Positions 30,929-38,329 of a stretch of 43,432 nucleotides of DNA are shown here, piece by piece. Below the pieces are notes generated by a model that saw only the letters and a list, made by a program, of their open reading frames with translations, did no database searches and was not told the DNA's origin. Position numbers and translations under genes: made by a program. Source of the DNA: a virus; IMG/VR virus record IMGVR_UViG_3300035034_001119, positions 1 through 43,432 of that record; one strand, given 5' to 3'. Position 1 is the first letter of the stretch; each line of letters starts with the position of its first letter.

Positions 30929-32395
30929 ATGGGCAAAGTACCAAAACCACGAATAGTCTGGAAAGGCGCACACCCGACCAACTTTACAAAAGGTAGGCCG
31001 AATGGACGTCGTAACGGTCAATTGACGAAGCATCACATTGTTGGATCAGAAGATTCAGCGATTGCAGTGTTTCAAAATCCAAGCAGAAATGGATCAGCAC
31101 ATTTTGTTGTTGGTGATCGTGATATCACTCAAATGGTTAGCATAGATGATACTGCATGGACTGATGGTGTTTGGGCTTCTAATCTTCGAACAATCACAAT
31201 TGAGCATGAGGGTGGTTGGCAATATATTGGCGGCAAATACGGTCCATACACAGAGGGAATGCAAAACAATGCTGCTGCATTGATTGCGTGGTTGCGTGAT
31301 CAGGGATTTGTAACACACTTTAAAGCACACCGAGAAATCAATCCTGGCACTGTTTGTTTTGGTGATCTACCTGCACAACGCATTTGGAATAAAGCAACTG
31401 CAATAATTGCGAAATACAACAAGCCAACACCGCCACCTGCACAAGCTCAATGGCAAAAAAATTTCACAACCAAAAATGCACCGCCATATGTCTATGCACA
31501 AAAAGATGGAGTGCGAATTTATAACATTGCTGATCTTGGCAATAATCATGACACAAGACGATGGGGAATCAATCAAAGATTTGATATTGGTGCAACTACA
31601 ACAATTGATGGAAAAACTTATTACATTACAAAATCAAGTGTTGATTCTGGCGCTGCATCAGGTTTGCTTAAAGGCGAAGTTGATACAACAAAATATGTTG
31701 CACCACCGCCACCGATTACGCTTGTCAAAGTTGATAAAATAACCGGCAAAGAATTCTCAGTGCTTGGCAATACGCAATTGGTGAAAATTCCAAGCGGCGA
31801 ACGATCAAAGCAACCAGGTAAAATTGATTTCACATCAGGCGAAGTTATTGAATCAATCGCTGAGTTGCGACATTACAGCAACGGCAAAAAATTCTATCGC
31901 ACAGCATATTCAATCAGCAAAAATATTGAACATGGCTTTGTATCAAGTTCATTAGCTGAAAAAACACCGCCAGTCGTCCCAGATAAGCCGCCAGTGCGTG
32001 AAATGCCTGATTGGGTGTATGACATGCAAGAAGAACCATCACGGCCAATGTATGTGCTTAGGTCAACGCCGCTGATCGATCTTGAGAATGGCCACCCGTA
32101 TTTGGATCCAAAAACCAATAAAGAGGTTTGGTTTCAAGCAGGTGATATTGTGAAAGACATTGTTGCTCAAGTAGATATTTTTGAAAACACATACCGATTG
32201 ACTAAATTCGCATTCACAAAAACCAAAGGTGGCGAATACGCCATGTTTGCAAATGGCATTGATTCAGATGATTTGTCAGTTGATCCAAAATCAGTGCCAG
32301 AAGATACACCAGGCAATCCATCAACAGACGATAATATTAATTGGATCGTCAAAGCATTAAAAGCTATATTAGCATTCTTTAAAATAACCGTTTAG
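30929..32395 (+). CDS. Endolysin, N-acetylmuramoyl-L-alanine amidase (PGRP/Amidase_2), 488 aa
   Basis: Cuts the amide bond between MurNAc and the stem peptide. The amidase domain (about residues 30-160) has the expected zinc ligands: H35/H36 in KHHIVGS, H134 in KAHREI and C143 in GTVCFGDLP, plus IEHEGGW. Proline-rich linkers (KPTPPPAQAQ, APPPPIT, PPVVPDKPPV) separate two or three repeated beta-rich C-terminal modules, probably wall-binding. No signal peptide, so it depends on a holin. The holin gene follows by eight bases. Confidence 0.88.
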   Translation: MGKVPKPRIVWKGAHPTNFTKGRPNGRRNGQLTKHHIVGSEDSAIAVFQNPSRNGSAHFVVGDRDITQMVSIDDTAWTDGVWASNLRTITIEHEGGWQYIGGKYGPYTEGMQNNAAALIAWLRDQGFVTHFKAHREINPGTVCFGDLPAQRIWNKATAIIAKYNKPTPPPAQAQWQKNFTTKNAPPYVYAQKDGVRIYNIADLGNNHDTRRWGINQRFDIGATTTIDGKTYYITKSSVDSGAASGLLKGEVDTTKYVAPPPPITLVKVDKITGKEFSVLGNTQLVKIPSGERSKQPGKIDFTSGEVIESIAELRHYSNGKKFYRTAYSISKNIEHGFVSSSLAEKTPPVVPDKPPVREMPDWVYDMQEEPSRPMYVLRSTPLIDLENGHPYLDPKTNKEVWFQAGDIVKDIVAQVDIFENTYRLTKFAFTKTKGGEYAMFANGIDSDDLSVDPKSVPEDTPGNPSTDDNINWIVKALKAILAFFKITV

Positions 32396-32403
32396 GAGAA
32401 ATC

Positions 32404-32760
32404 ATGGACCCAATACAATCAACACAAATAGCAGACGTTGTTCAACAAGTTTTTACAGTCGCGAGTGCTGCAGTTGCAAGCGGTTTCATCACAACTGCAT
32501 TGACACAACTTCTTAAATGGAAAGTATTTGCCGCGATTGGTAAAAAATATCCTGTACCATTAGCTGTTGTTCTATCATTAGTCGTTTCTGCTGCATCAAT
32601 ATTCTTGCTTGGATCAGTATTGCTGACATCAGTTGTTGGCTATGTAGTGTTTGCAGTAGCAACATTATTCGTATCTACACAGACATATGAGCTCGTTAAA
32701 AAGGCAATTCAACAAATAACTGCACCTGCACCAAAAGTAAATAACAAAGAGCAATTTTAA
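32404..32760 (+). CDS. Putative holin, 118 aa
   Basis: Ribosome site TTAGGAGAAATC before ATG. Two or three membrane segments: VFTVASAAVASGFITTALTQL (partly amphipathic), PLAVVLSLVVSAASIFLLG and SVVGYVVFAVATLFV, with a polar C-terminal tail. Directly after the endolysin, so it is the best holin candidate. Confidence 0.72.
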   Translation: MDPIQSTQIADVVQQVFTVASAAVASGFITTALTQLLKWKVFAAIGKKYPVPLAVVLSLVVSAASIFLLGSVLLTSVVGYVVFAVATLFVSTQTYELVKKAIQQITAPAPKVNNKEQF

Positions 32761-32761
32761 T

Positions 32762-32896
32762 ATGCGAAACTTCATAATCGGCATCATCATTGGTGCGATT
32801 ATGATGTATGTTGGTTTGTGGGTTTGGGCAGGGTATACGTTAGTTGAAACGTGGGAAAAGATTTGCCCAACATGTTCACAGAGCAATGAGCAATAA
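32762..32896 (+). CDS. Tiny membrane protein with CPxC, 44 aa
   Basis: Begins one base after the holin stop. A hydrophobic segment (FIIGIIIGAIMMYVGLWVW) is followed by ETWEKICPTCSQSNEQ, where CPTC could bind metal or form a disulphide. It overlaps the next gene by 11 bases. Likely an accessory lysis protein; not recognised. Confidence 0.55.
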   Translation: MRNFIIGIIIGAIMMYVGLWVWAGYTLVETWEKICPTCSQSNEQ

Positions 32897-33260
32897 ATCT
32901 GAAAATCTGCATCACATACTTCACTACAAAGACTATTGGAATGCCAACAAAGACAATGCAAAATTAAGACGATCAGTTGGAATGATCGCATTGCTCGATC
33001 TTGATGTTCACAACGCACTTCATAAAGATTTGCCAGGTGTGCCGCCATTAGATATTTATATAGCTCGTGCAGCGAATCATTTATACAAAAGACATACGAA
33101 CCCATTACAGGCCGTTGATAACGTCAGATTCGCCATTGATCAAGCCATACGGCACCCACGAGCTCATGACATTGAAATTCAATCAGGATTGATCACTATT
33201 GAAGCAATTACGCTGCAATTGCCATATTTGCGTGATGGTTTAATCAGTTATAATGAATAA
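32886..33260 (+). CDS. Hypothetical protein, 124 aa
   Basis: I start at ATG 32886 inside the end of the tiny membrane gene; a longer in-frame start (32844) is possible. Helical, His-rich protein (SENLHHILHYKDYW; DLDVHNALHKDLPG; LYKRHTNPLQAVDNVRF; RHPRAHDIEIQ). The regular spacing of His and Asp suggests a metal-binding helical fold such as an HNH-like or host-attachment protein, but I do not recognise it. Confidence 0.62.
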   Translation: MSNKSENLHHILHYKDYWNANKDNAKLRRSVGMIALLDLDVHNALHKDLPGVPPLDIYIARAANHLYKRHTNPLQAVDNVRFAIDQAIRHPRAHDIEIQSGLITIEAITLQLPYLRDGLISYNE

Positions 33261-33265
33261 TACTA

Positions 33266-33294
33266 TTGACAAATACACAATGATGTGATAATAT
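33266..33294 (+). promoter_or_regulatory. Near-consensus promoter of a small RNA
   Basis: TTGACA (33266-33271), 17-base spacer, TAATAT (33289-33294). It has the same core as the early leftward promoters but lacks the conserved AACGGAACA spacer element. Confidence 0.8.
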
Positions 33295-33300
33295 GTATAT

Positions 33301-33423
33301 ATCAATCAAGATAAAAACAAAAAGATTGAAACAAAAACAAAGCGTAAAATTTTGACACATGCATTCCTAGCGATACATGAATAACAGCTAGCCACTTGAA
33401 CCCCGCAGATATGCGGGTTTTTT
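33301..33423 (+). ncRNA. Small RNA candidate, ~123 nt
   Basis: Bounded by a near-consensus promoter and an intrinsic terminator with no gene between. Possible folds: TCAATC (33302-33307) with GATTGA (33324-33329), an A-rich single-stranded stretch, CTAGC/GCTAG (33367-33371/33387-33391), then the terminator hairpin. It could act on host or phage mRNAs, or be a decoy. It is not simply the leader of 33442, which has its own -10 after the terminator. Confidence 0.6.
33402..33423 (+). terminator. Intrinsic terminator after the lysis region and small RNA
   Basis: CCCGCA (33402-33407) pairs with TGCGGG (33412-33417), loop GATA, then six T (33418-33423). It ends both the small RNA and read-through from the late operon. 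Confidence 0.88.
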
Positions 33424-33426
33424 GTT

Positions 33427-33435
33427 TGTTATAAT
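33427..33435 (+). promoter_or_regulatory. Extended -10 promoter, leaderless transferase transcript
   Basis: TGT followed by TATAAT (33430-33435), six bases before ATG 33442. It lies directly behind the terminator, so the downstream gene is an independent unit. Confidence 0.6.
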
Positions 33436-33441
33436 AAAAAT

Positions 33442-34155
33442 ATGAACCATGCACCAGATGTTGTATATATTTTGAAAGACAAATCACAATATGAAGAATT
33501 GCGTTATTCGCTGCGATCACTGAAAAATGCACCACATAGAAACGTGATAATTGCCGGTGCAAAACCTGATTGGCTGAAAGGCTGCATTCATTTGCCTGTT
33601 AAACGATTACCACTTGAAACAAACATGCAGAATGCCGAGCGTAATTTAATGAAAGCGTGCAATTACAAAAGTTTAAGCGATGAATTTATTTCAATGAATG
33701 ACGATTTTTTCATCATGAAGCCAGTTGAATCAGTAGAGTATTTTCATGATGGTGATCTAAAAACATGCATTGATGTGCGATCTGCAATCGGTTTGAACAT
33801 TCATTATGAAGTCGCAATGCGTGCAACTCACTCATATTTGGTCAATAAATTTGGCATTGAACACCCTGTTGGCTATCTGCTGCACACTCCGATGATATTG
33901 AATAAGCACAAGCGAATTCAATTAAATGAGATGTTTCAAAAACAAATAGACAATGATCAGATTATTTTAATGCGTACTGTTTACGGCAATATTTATGAAG
34001 TTGGCGGCACATTCTCAAAAGACATTAAAATTGTTACTGATCGATCAGAGTTTGACGAAACATATTTATCGACTAATGATCCATCGTTTAAATATGAACC
34101 TATTGGCGAATTTATACGCGCATCATTTCCTGACAAATCACCATATGAAATTTAA
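33442..34155 (+). CDS. Stealth-like glycosyl/phosphotransferase, 237 aa
   Basis: DVVYILKDKSQYEELRYSLR near the start and ISMNDDFFIMKPVES in the middle match the Stealth (CR1/CR2) signatures: D(I/V)VY, ELRYSLRSL and NDDFF. Stealth proteins are sugar-phosphate transferases that build surface polysaccharides. The gene stands alone behind a terminator with its own leaderless promoter, like a moron. It may alter the host surface to block other phages, or modify virion or DNA. It ends in a 3-base tail-to-tail overlap with the leftward transglycosylase gene. Confidence 0.72.
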   Translation: MNHAPDVVYILKDKSQYEELRYSLRSLKNAPHRNVIIAGAKPDWLKGCIHLPVKRLPLETNMQNAERNLMKACNYKSLSDEFISMNDDFFIMKPVESVEYFHDGDLKTCIDVRSAIGLNIHYEVAMRATHSYLVNKFGIEHPVGYLLHTPMILNKHKRIQLNEMFQKQIDNDQIILMRTVYGNIYEVGGTFSKDIKIVTDRSEFDETYLSTNDPSFKYEPIGEFIRASFPDKSPYEI

Positions 34156-34808
34156 AGATATTTCAAATAATGACCTGCAGTATATGCACCCCAACCGCCA
34201 GATGTGCCAAATGTTCTGCCCAATGCAACATAATGATTGTATGACCATTCAACATTGATTGCAGCGTTTTTCAGTTGTGCCTCTGATGGACGCGTTCGTG
34301 CGTTTGATCCTTTGATATTGACCTGAAAACAACCGATTGAATAATCGCCAGTTGCAGGATTATCATTTACTATGCCGGCATTTCCGCTTGATTCTGCAAG
34401 CATAACTGCATTAGCAATATTTTGTGGCCAATTGTATTTTGCTATTTCAGCAGCACAACTGCCCGATCCTGAGCCACCAGACGATGCCTGTGCGACGTTT
34501 TTAGTTGCAGGTGATGTTTGTGTAGGTAAATCATGACAAGAGCCGTCAGAAGCCCAAATTTGCTGTTTAGTGAGATCACATTTATTTGGATTCTGCTTTA
34601 TTTTTTCAGAGATGCTTAATTCAGGCCATTGTTTTGGCTTTGGTTGTTCGATTGTTTTTTCAATTACTGGTTCAGATACCGTTTCAGTCATTAATTCAGG
34701 TTGCGGCGTTTGTGCGAATTTTTTGTTTAGATTAAATTGCGTGTCTAGCGTTGCATATGACAATGAGAATATGATCATTGAAGCAACTATGATTGCTAAT
34801 CGTTTCAT
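34152..34808 (-). CDS. Secreted lytic transglycosylase-like protein, 218 aa
   Basis: Signal peptide or anchor at residues 1-19 (MKRLAIIVASMIIFSLSYA), a low-complexity linker, then a C-terminal lysozyme-fold domain: IANAVMLAESSGN with likely catalytic E139, YSIGCFQVN (the GLFQIN-like strand), and WGAYTAG. Such domains cut glycan strands. It is the last gene of the leftward block, opposite to and distant from the endolysin cassette, so it may act early, for example remodelling the wall during infection. Its stop overlaps the stop of the convergent gene. Confidence 0.78.
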   Translation of the reverse strand: MKRLAIIVASMIIFSLSYATLDTQFNLNKKFAQTPQPELMTETVSEPVIEKTIEQPKPKQWPELSISEKIKQNPNKCDLTKQQIWASDGSCHDLPTQTSPATKNVAQASSGGSGSGSCAAEIAKYNWPQNIANAVMLAESSGNAGIVNDNPATGDYSIGCFQVNIKGSNARTRPSEAQLKNAAINVEWSYNHYVALGRTFGTSGGWGAYTAGHYLKYL

Positions 34809-34830
34809 TTGTTAAAATCCTTTCGATCAA

Positions 34831-35103
34831 TTATACGTTTGCATTTGTTGCAGCGTATGAAGTTGATACAAGAACTACAATACCATATGCACCGAGAACA
34901 GCACCTAATGCGAGCATGACAACATTCATCTGTTGCAACCCTGTTGCGATTAAGTATGTTGATGAACCGCCACAACCGACAATTTTGCCAACTGTGAATG
35001 AAGTATTGAATGCAAGGTTAATCCATTTTAATGCTTGCGATTCTTTGATATTGTTTATTTTTTTAACCGACTTATTGCCAGTTTTTTGCGTGGTTTTTGC
35101 CAT
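34831..35103 (-). CDS. Membrane protein, 90 aa
   Basis: Basic N-terminus (AKTTQKTGNKSVKKINN) then two hydrophobic segments (FTVGKIVGCGGSSTYLIATG and MLALGAVLGAYGIVVLV). First gene after promoter P5, with AAAGGAGCC ribosome site. It precedes the secreted transglycosylase and may work with it at the envelope; it resembles small pilin-like or TrbC-like membrane proteins only in shape. Confidence 0.65.
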   Translation of the reverse strand: MAKTTQKTGNKSVKKINNIKESQALKWINLAFNTSFTVGKIVGCGGSSTYLIATGLQQMNVVMLALGAVLGAYGIVVLVSTSYAATNANV

Positions 35104-35159
35104 TTTAGGCTCCTTTGATTTATTTTTATTTCGCTATTTGTTTTGCTTAGCGTGATTAC

Positions 35160-35188
35160 ATACTATCAAAGCTGTTCCGTTTTGTCAA
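35160..35188 (-). promoter_or_regulatory. Early promoter P5 with conserved spacer
   Basis: Minus strand TTGACA (35188-35183), spacer AAACGGAACAGCTTTGA, TAGTAT (35165-35160). Drives the membrane protein and transglycosylase genes. It overlaps the 3' end of the upstream gene. Confidence 0.85.
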
Positions 35189-35507
35189 TAGCCTTTTCAT
35201 CGCTGTAGATGCCCATTGCACGCCCAATTGCATAGAATTTATCTTTGCCGCGCAATGATTTGTCATTGATAACACGCTGCACATCTTGATTATTCAACTT
35301 TGGTTTATATGTTTTTCTGATCGGTTTGCTTATATCTGCAAATGAAATATCTTGGATCGATTGCATATATTTGCGTTTTTTCTCACGTTCTTCAACATTT
35401 TCAATTTCAGCAAGTTTCATTGGATCATCTAAAAATTGCTTAATGCTGACGGCTTTTTCATACGGCACACGAGTTGTTTTGCCATCATGATGCGTGATTA
35501 TTGGCAC
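35166..35507 (-). CDS. Hypothetical protein, 113 aa
   Basis: Polar, charged protein with a helical basic centre (VEEREKKRKYMQSIQDISF) and a C-terminal helix pair (NQDVQRVINDKSLRGKDK). Not recognised. Its 3' end is the spacer region of promoter P5. Overlaps the upstream gene by ten bases. Confidence 0.65.
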   Translation of the reverse strand: MPIITHHDGKTTRVPYEKAVSIKQFLDDPMKLAEIENVEEREKKRKYMQSIQDISFADISKPIRKTYKPKLNNQDVQRVINDKSLRGKDKFYAIGRAMGIYSDEKAIDKTEQL

Positions 35508-35821
35508 TTAATTAACCAATCATAAAGATCGCCAGAGTCTTTTAATTCCAACTTTTTGCCATTATTTTCAACAATATGCAGTTCTTTGCACTTTTTTCCA
35601 AAATCAGTTTCATACACAAACCATGAAATATTGTTGAATTTGTCGTTAAATTCAAGTTTCAATGCTTCTAGCGCCCATTGATTGAGTTTAGTTGTGAATA
35701 CAAAGCTGTTGTTGTTAATTTCGCCATCACCAATTGAATGAATTGAATCACCAGTTTTATCATCGATTTGCATTTGCACTTGGATCGAATCAATCAGCAA
35801 TATAAATGCTTCGCGTTTCAT
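35498..35821 (-). CDS. Hypothetical protein, 107 aa
   Basis: Acidic alpha/beta protein (AFILLIDSIQVQMQIDDK, then ISWFVYETDFGKKCKELHIV). Not recognised. Start overlaps the upstream stop by ATGA (35818-35821), so it is translationally coupled. Confidence 0.66.
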   Translation of the reverse strand: MKREAFILLIDSIQVQMQIDDKTGDSIHSIGDGEINNNSFVFTTKLNQWALEALKLEFNDKFNNISWFVYETDFGKKCKELHIVENNGKKLELKDSGDLYDWLIKCQ

Positions 35822-36243
35822 TCTGTTTCCATAAAATCATCAATGATGATCGTATCAGCTGTTTTTCCATGAATCGCTAACAATGATTGATCTGCACCGA
35901 GTTTTGCCGTATCAATTCCAACACTCATGTTTTGCAGCAATGCACGGTTTGCAAGAGGCAATGACTGAAATTTATCAGGATCAAATTTATATGCAGTTGC
36001 AATTTGTGCGATTGATCCAGCTACATTTGCCATAATTTTAGCAAAAGAATTAAACATTTTTCCAACACCTGATGCAACATTTTTCCATATATCTTTGAAT
36101 CGTTTAAAGAATATTCTGCGTTCACGATCAGTCATTGGTCTTGATATGCCAAGCAAATTAGCTGAATAAACCCACTTTAATGGATGATTCGATTGATACA
36201 AATTACGCAATTTTTCGACTTCTCTTTTTTGATACTTACGCAT
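35818..36243 (-). CDS. Hypothetical protein with amphipathic helices, 141 aa
   Basis: Basic N-terminus and a long Ala/Phe/Lys-rich helical centre (FKDIWKNVASGVGKMFNSFA, then IMANVAGSIAQIATAY) that could lie on a membrane. Ends acidic (IIIDDFMETE). The leader CGAAAGGCAACCACATG matches the recurrent start block of early genes. Not recognised. Confidence 0.65.
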   Translation of the reverse strand: MRKYQKREVEKLRNLYQSNHPLKWVYSANLLGISRPMTDRERRIFFKRFKDIWKNVASGVGKMFNSFAKIMANVAGSIAQIATAYKFDPDKFQSLPLANRALLQNMSVGIDTAKLGADQSLLAIHGKTADTIIIDDFMETE

Positions 36244-36261
36244 GTGGTTGCCTTTCGTTAT

Positions 36262-36516
36262 TTACCATAAATCTTCTGAATATAACACACCATGATCGTG
36301 CCAAACTTGCTGTGCAACGATTGCGATTCTGCGACTTTCATCACGGTCCCAGAATTCGCCTTTTTCATCAATGAATCCTTGATGTTTGTCTAATATTTTA
36401 TCGCGTTTCATGTCTTTGAGCACGCCAATTTGTACCATGTATTTGATTATGTGGCCATGACGATCACCAGTGAACACAACGCCATTGAATTTAATTGCTG
36501 CTGCGATTACGCGCAT
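36262..36516 (-). CDS. Hypothetical protein, 84 aa
   Basis: I start at ATG 36516 (GATGGGAAACAAT upstream), overlapping the previous gene by 26 bases. The N-terminus MRVIAAAIKFNGVVFTGDRH and the later DESRRIAIVAQQVW are typical of small phage proteins of unknown role found in replication or accessory regions. Function not recognised. Confidence 0.62.
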   Translation of the reverse strand: MRVIAAAIKFNGVVFTGDRHGHIIKYMVQIGVLKDMKRDKILDKHQGFIDEKGEFWDRDESRRIAIVAQQVWHDHGVLYSEDLW

Positions 36517-36805
36517 ATTGTTTCCCATCATACAAATATTTTGAATTATCAAGATCAGCTAAATGCCGTGTGATCCATTCAGCGGCCATACGACTACCCC
36601 AGACCGTGCTTGCTAACTTGTGATCAATCTTTGTGCCTAGCTTGTGTATATTTTCCATGTCGTCGCTTTCAGAGACACCGTTACCGATGCCCATGTAGCA
36701 TTTGAACCCTTGATGCTCATTGTAAACAAGCACGATGCCAATGTTTTGGCCTGGCAATCCTGATGTGCCGGCATCGTACCATTCAACGTCAATAAATTCG
36801 CTCAT
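36491..36805 (-). CDS. Hypothetical protein, 104 aa
   Basis: Beta-rich start (EFIDVEWYDAGTSGLPGQN; GIVLVYNEHQGFKCYMGIGN) and a helical C-terminus (SRMAAEWITRHLADL). Not recognised. Overlaps both neighbours, ATGA with the upstream gene. Confidence 0.66.
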   Translation of the reverse strand: MSEFIDVEWYDAGTSGLPGQNIGIVLVYNEHQGFKCYMGIGNGVSESDDMENIHKLGTKIDHKLASTVWGSRMAAEWITRHLADLDNSKYLYDGKQYARNRSSN

Positions 36806-37179
36806 AATTTCATTTCTCCTCTTGTTTTGTAAAAATTAATTAAATGATAGTGAAAAATGCGTGGCACAGATCGTCTATGTGGGCAATTTTCAATTATCTG
36901 GTCGTAATTGTCATATATGTGATCACGTTTCAATTGATCAAATTCAGCTTTTTCATCAGCATTTAAATCGAAATAGTCTGCACAACCGCCACGCTTTATG
37001 ATCAACATGTGTGATCGCTCATAACCAACGCAATAACAAAAATCGTTTTCAATAATTCGCCAATGCTTAAATATTTTCAATGCATCAGTTAGTTCTAGTG
37101 GTTGTGTTAATCCTTCGTCTTTTGCGTGCTGATAGTTCATTTCACAACCTGCAGTACGCAATGACATTGGCAAATTCAT
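36802..37179 (-). CDS. Hypothetical protein, 125 aa
   Basis: Contains several Cys and His (FCYCVGYERSHMLII, GGCADYFDL, ENCPHRR), perhaps a metal site. An internal in-frame ATG (MNYQHAKD) could be the true start. ATGA overlaps at both ends mark it as part of a coupled operon. Not recognised. Confidence 0.64.
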   Translation of the reverse strand: MNLPMSLRTAGCEMNYQHAKDEGLTQPLELTDALKIFKHWRIIENDFCYCVGYERSHMLIIKRGGCADYFDLNADEKAEFDQLKRDHIYDNYDQIIENCPHRRSVPRIFHYHLINFYKTRGEMKL

Positions 37180-37385
37180 GTTCTGGCGTCCAATTCAGCT
37201 TGTATTGCCGGTTCAATATGTGTTTCAAACTTGTCGCCAAAATCTTCACGCATCATGATCAATGCCCACAAATGATAATCATTCATATTGATTGTTTTAA
37301 ATAGTCGCTTGAAAAAACTCGGTTCACGTTGTTTCCAATAGCTCATTATGCTATATTTTTTGTCAATGAATTTGTAATCAAGCAT
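37176..37385 (-). CDS. Hypothetical protein, 69 aa
   Basis: Small, aromatic and basic (YWKQREPSFFKRLFKTI), then an acidic tail (FETHIEPAIQAELDART). Not recognised. Preceded by a 50-base gap that contains a short direct repeat GCATATT and no clear promoter. Confidence 0.6.
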   Translation of the reverse strand: MLDYKFIDKKYSIMSYWKQREPSFFKRLFKTINMNDYHLWALIMMREDFGDKFETHIEPAIQAELDART

Positions 37386-37435
37386 CGTTGCAACTCACTT
37401 CTTTCGGGTGTGCTGATCTGCATATTTTGCATATT

Positions 37436-38329
37436 CTAATTTTCGGCATTTATATCACCTTTCAAAATTTTATTAACATCTTTTTGAGCCCATTCGAGCC
37501 AAATCTTAGCAGAACTATCTTCTTTCGGCATTTCACGCAATATATTCGGTAGTTTATCATTCGCATATTTTACATGGCTGATCATTGATTCATATTGATT
37601 CACTAGTTCAAAACGACGTATGAGAGTTTCAACGTCCATTGATCCAATCCAAGTGTTTTTCATTTCTGCAATCCATTTCACGTATTCTCTTGGTGCTTTT
37701 GGCTTGTTGTAATTTGATTCTTTAACTTGTTTGATTTGAACCCCAAAATTCGCACTTAAAGCCGATGCGAACTTATATAAATCATCGGATTTCTTTTTTG
37801 CGAGATCATGAGCTTCAAATTTTGCATCTTTTAATTTGTCATTGTGAATATCAATCGGTATCTGTTCTTTTTCATTGTGCCGCAACAAACTTGCAACAAA
37901 CAATGGATCCATTGGTTCAGGCGTCATTTCAGGTGCTTGCTTAATAACTTTCAGTTTTTTACCTGGTCCATTCCAAACCATCATGCCCCAATCATCAGGT
38001 AATTCATCGTCTTTGACCATTGATGCATCAGATATTACTAGCCACCAATATCTGCAAAATCTTTTAACACCGTCATTTTTTCGCGGATTTTTTATTTCAT
38101 TCAACCAATCAGCTCGTGATATTTTTACTTCAATGCCAGATAATCCGCCACCTGTTGATGGCCAATCACCAAGAACCATTAAATCAGCTGTATTGGGATC
38201 ATGCCAACCAGTTGCAGCGCGAACCTGCGTTAATTTGATATAACCTTGGCCAAAATGAGTCCATGCTTTATGAGTAAGTTCACCGGTTCTAATTTTATCA
38301 TCTGAAATAATTGATTGATGATCATTCAT
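37436..38329 (-). CDS. MmcB-like PD-(D/E)XK nuclease-fold protein, 297 aa
   Basis: The N-terminal domain has TADLMVLG (D49) and GIEVKISRADWLNEI (E67, K69), then FCRYWWLVISD. This is the PD-(D/E)XK pattern of the MmcB family, associated with DNA repair and processing. The C-terminal ~140 residues are helical and charged, without recognised motif. Coupled by ATGA to the upstream gene. A role in early DNA processing alongside RecT and the nuclease-FtsK fusion is inferred. Confidence 0.75.
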   Translation of the reverse strand: MNDHQSIISDDKIRTGELTHKAWTHFGQGYIKLTQVRAATGWHDPNTADLMVLGDWPSTGGGLSGIEVKISRADWLNEIKNPRKNDGVKRFCRYWWLVISDASMVKDDELPDDWGMMVWNGPGKKLKVIKQAPEMTPEPMDPLFVASLLRHNEKEQIPIDIHNDKLKDAKFEAHDLAKKKSDDLYKFASALSANFGVQIKQVKESNYNKPKAPREYVKWIAEMKNTWIGSMDVETLIRRFELVNQYESMISHVKYANDKLPNILREMPKEDSSAKIWLEWAQKDVNKILKGDINAEN

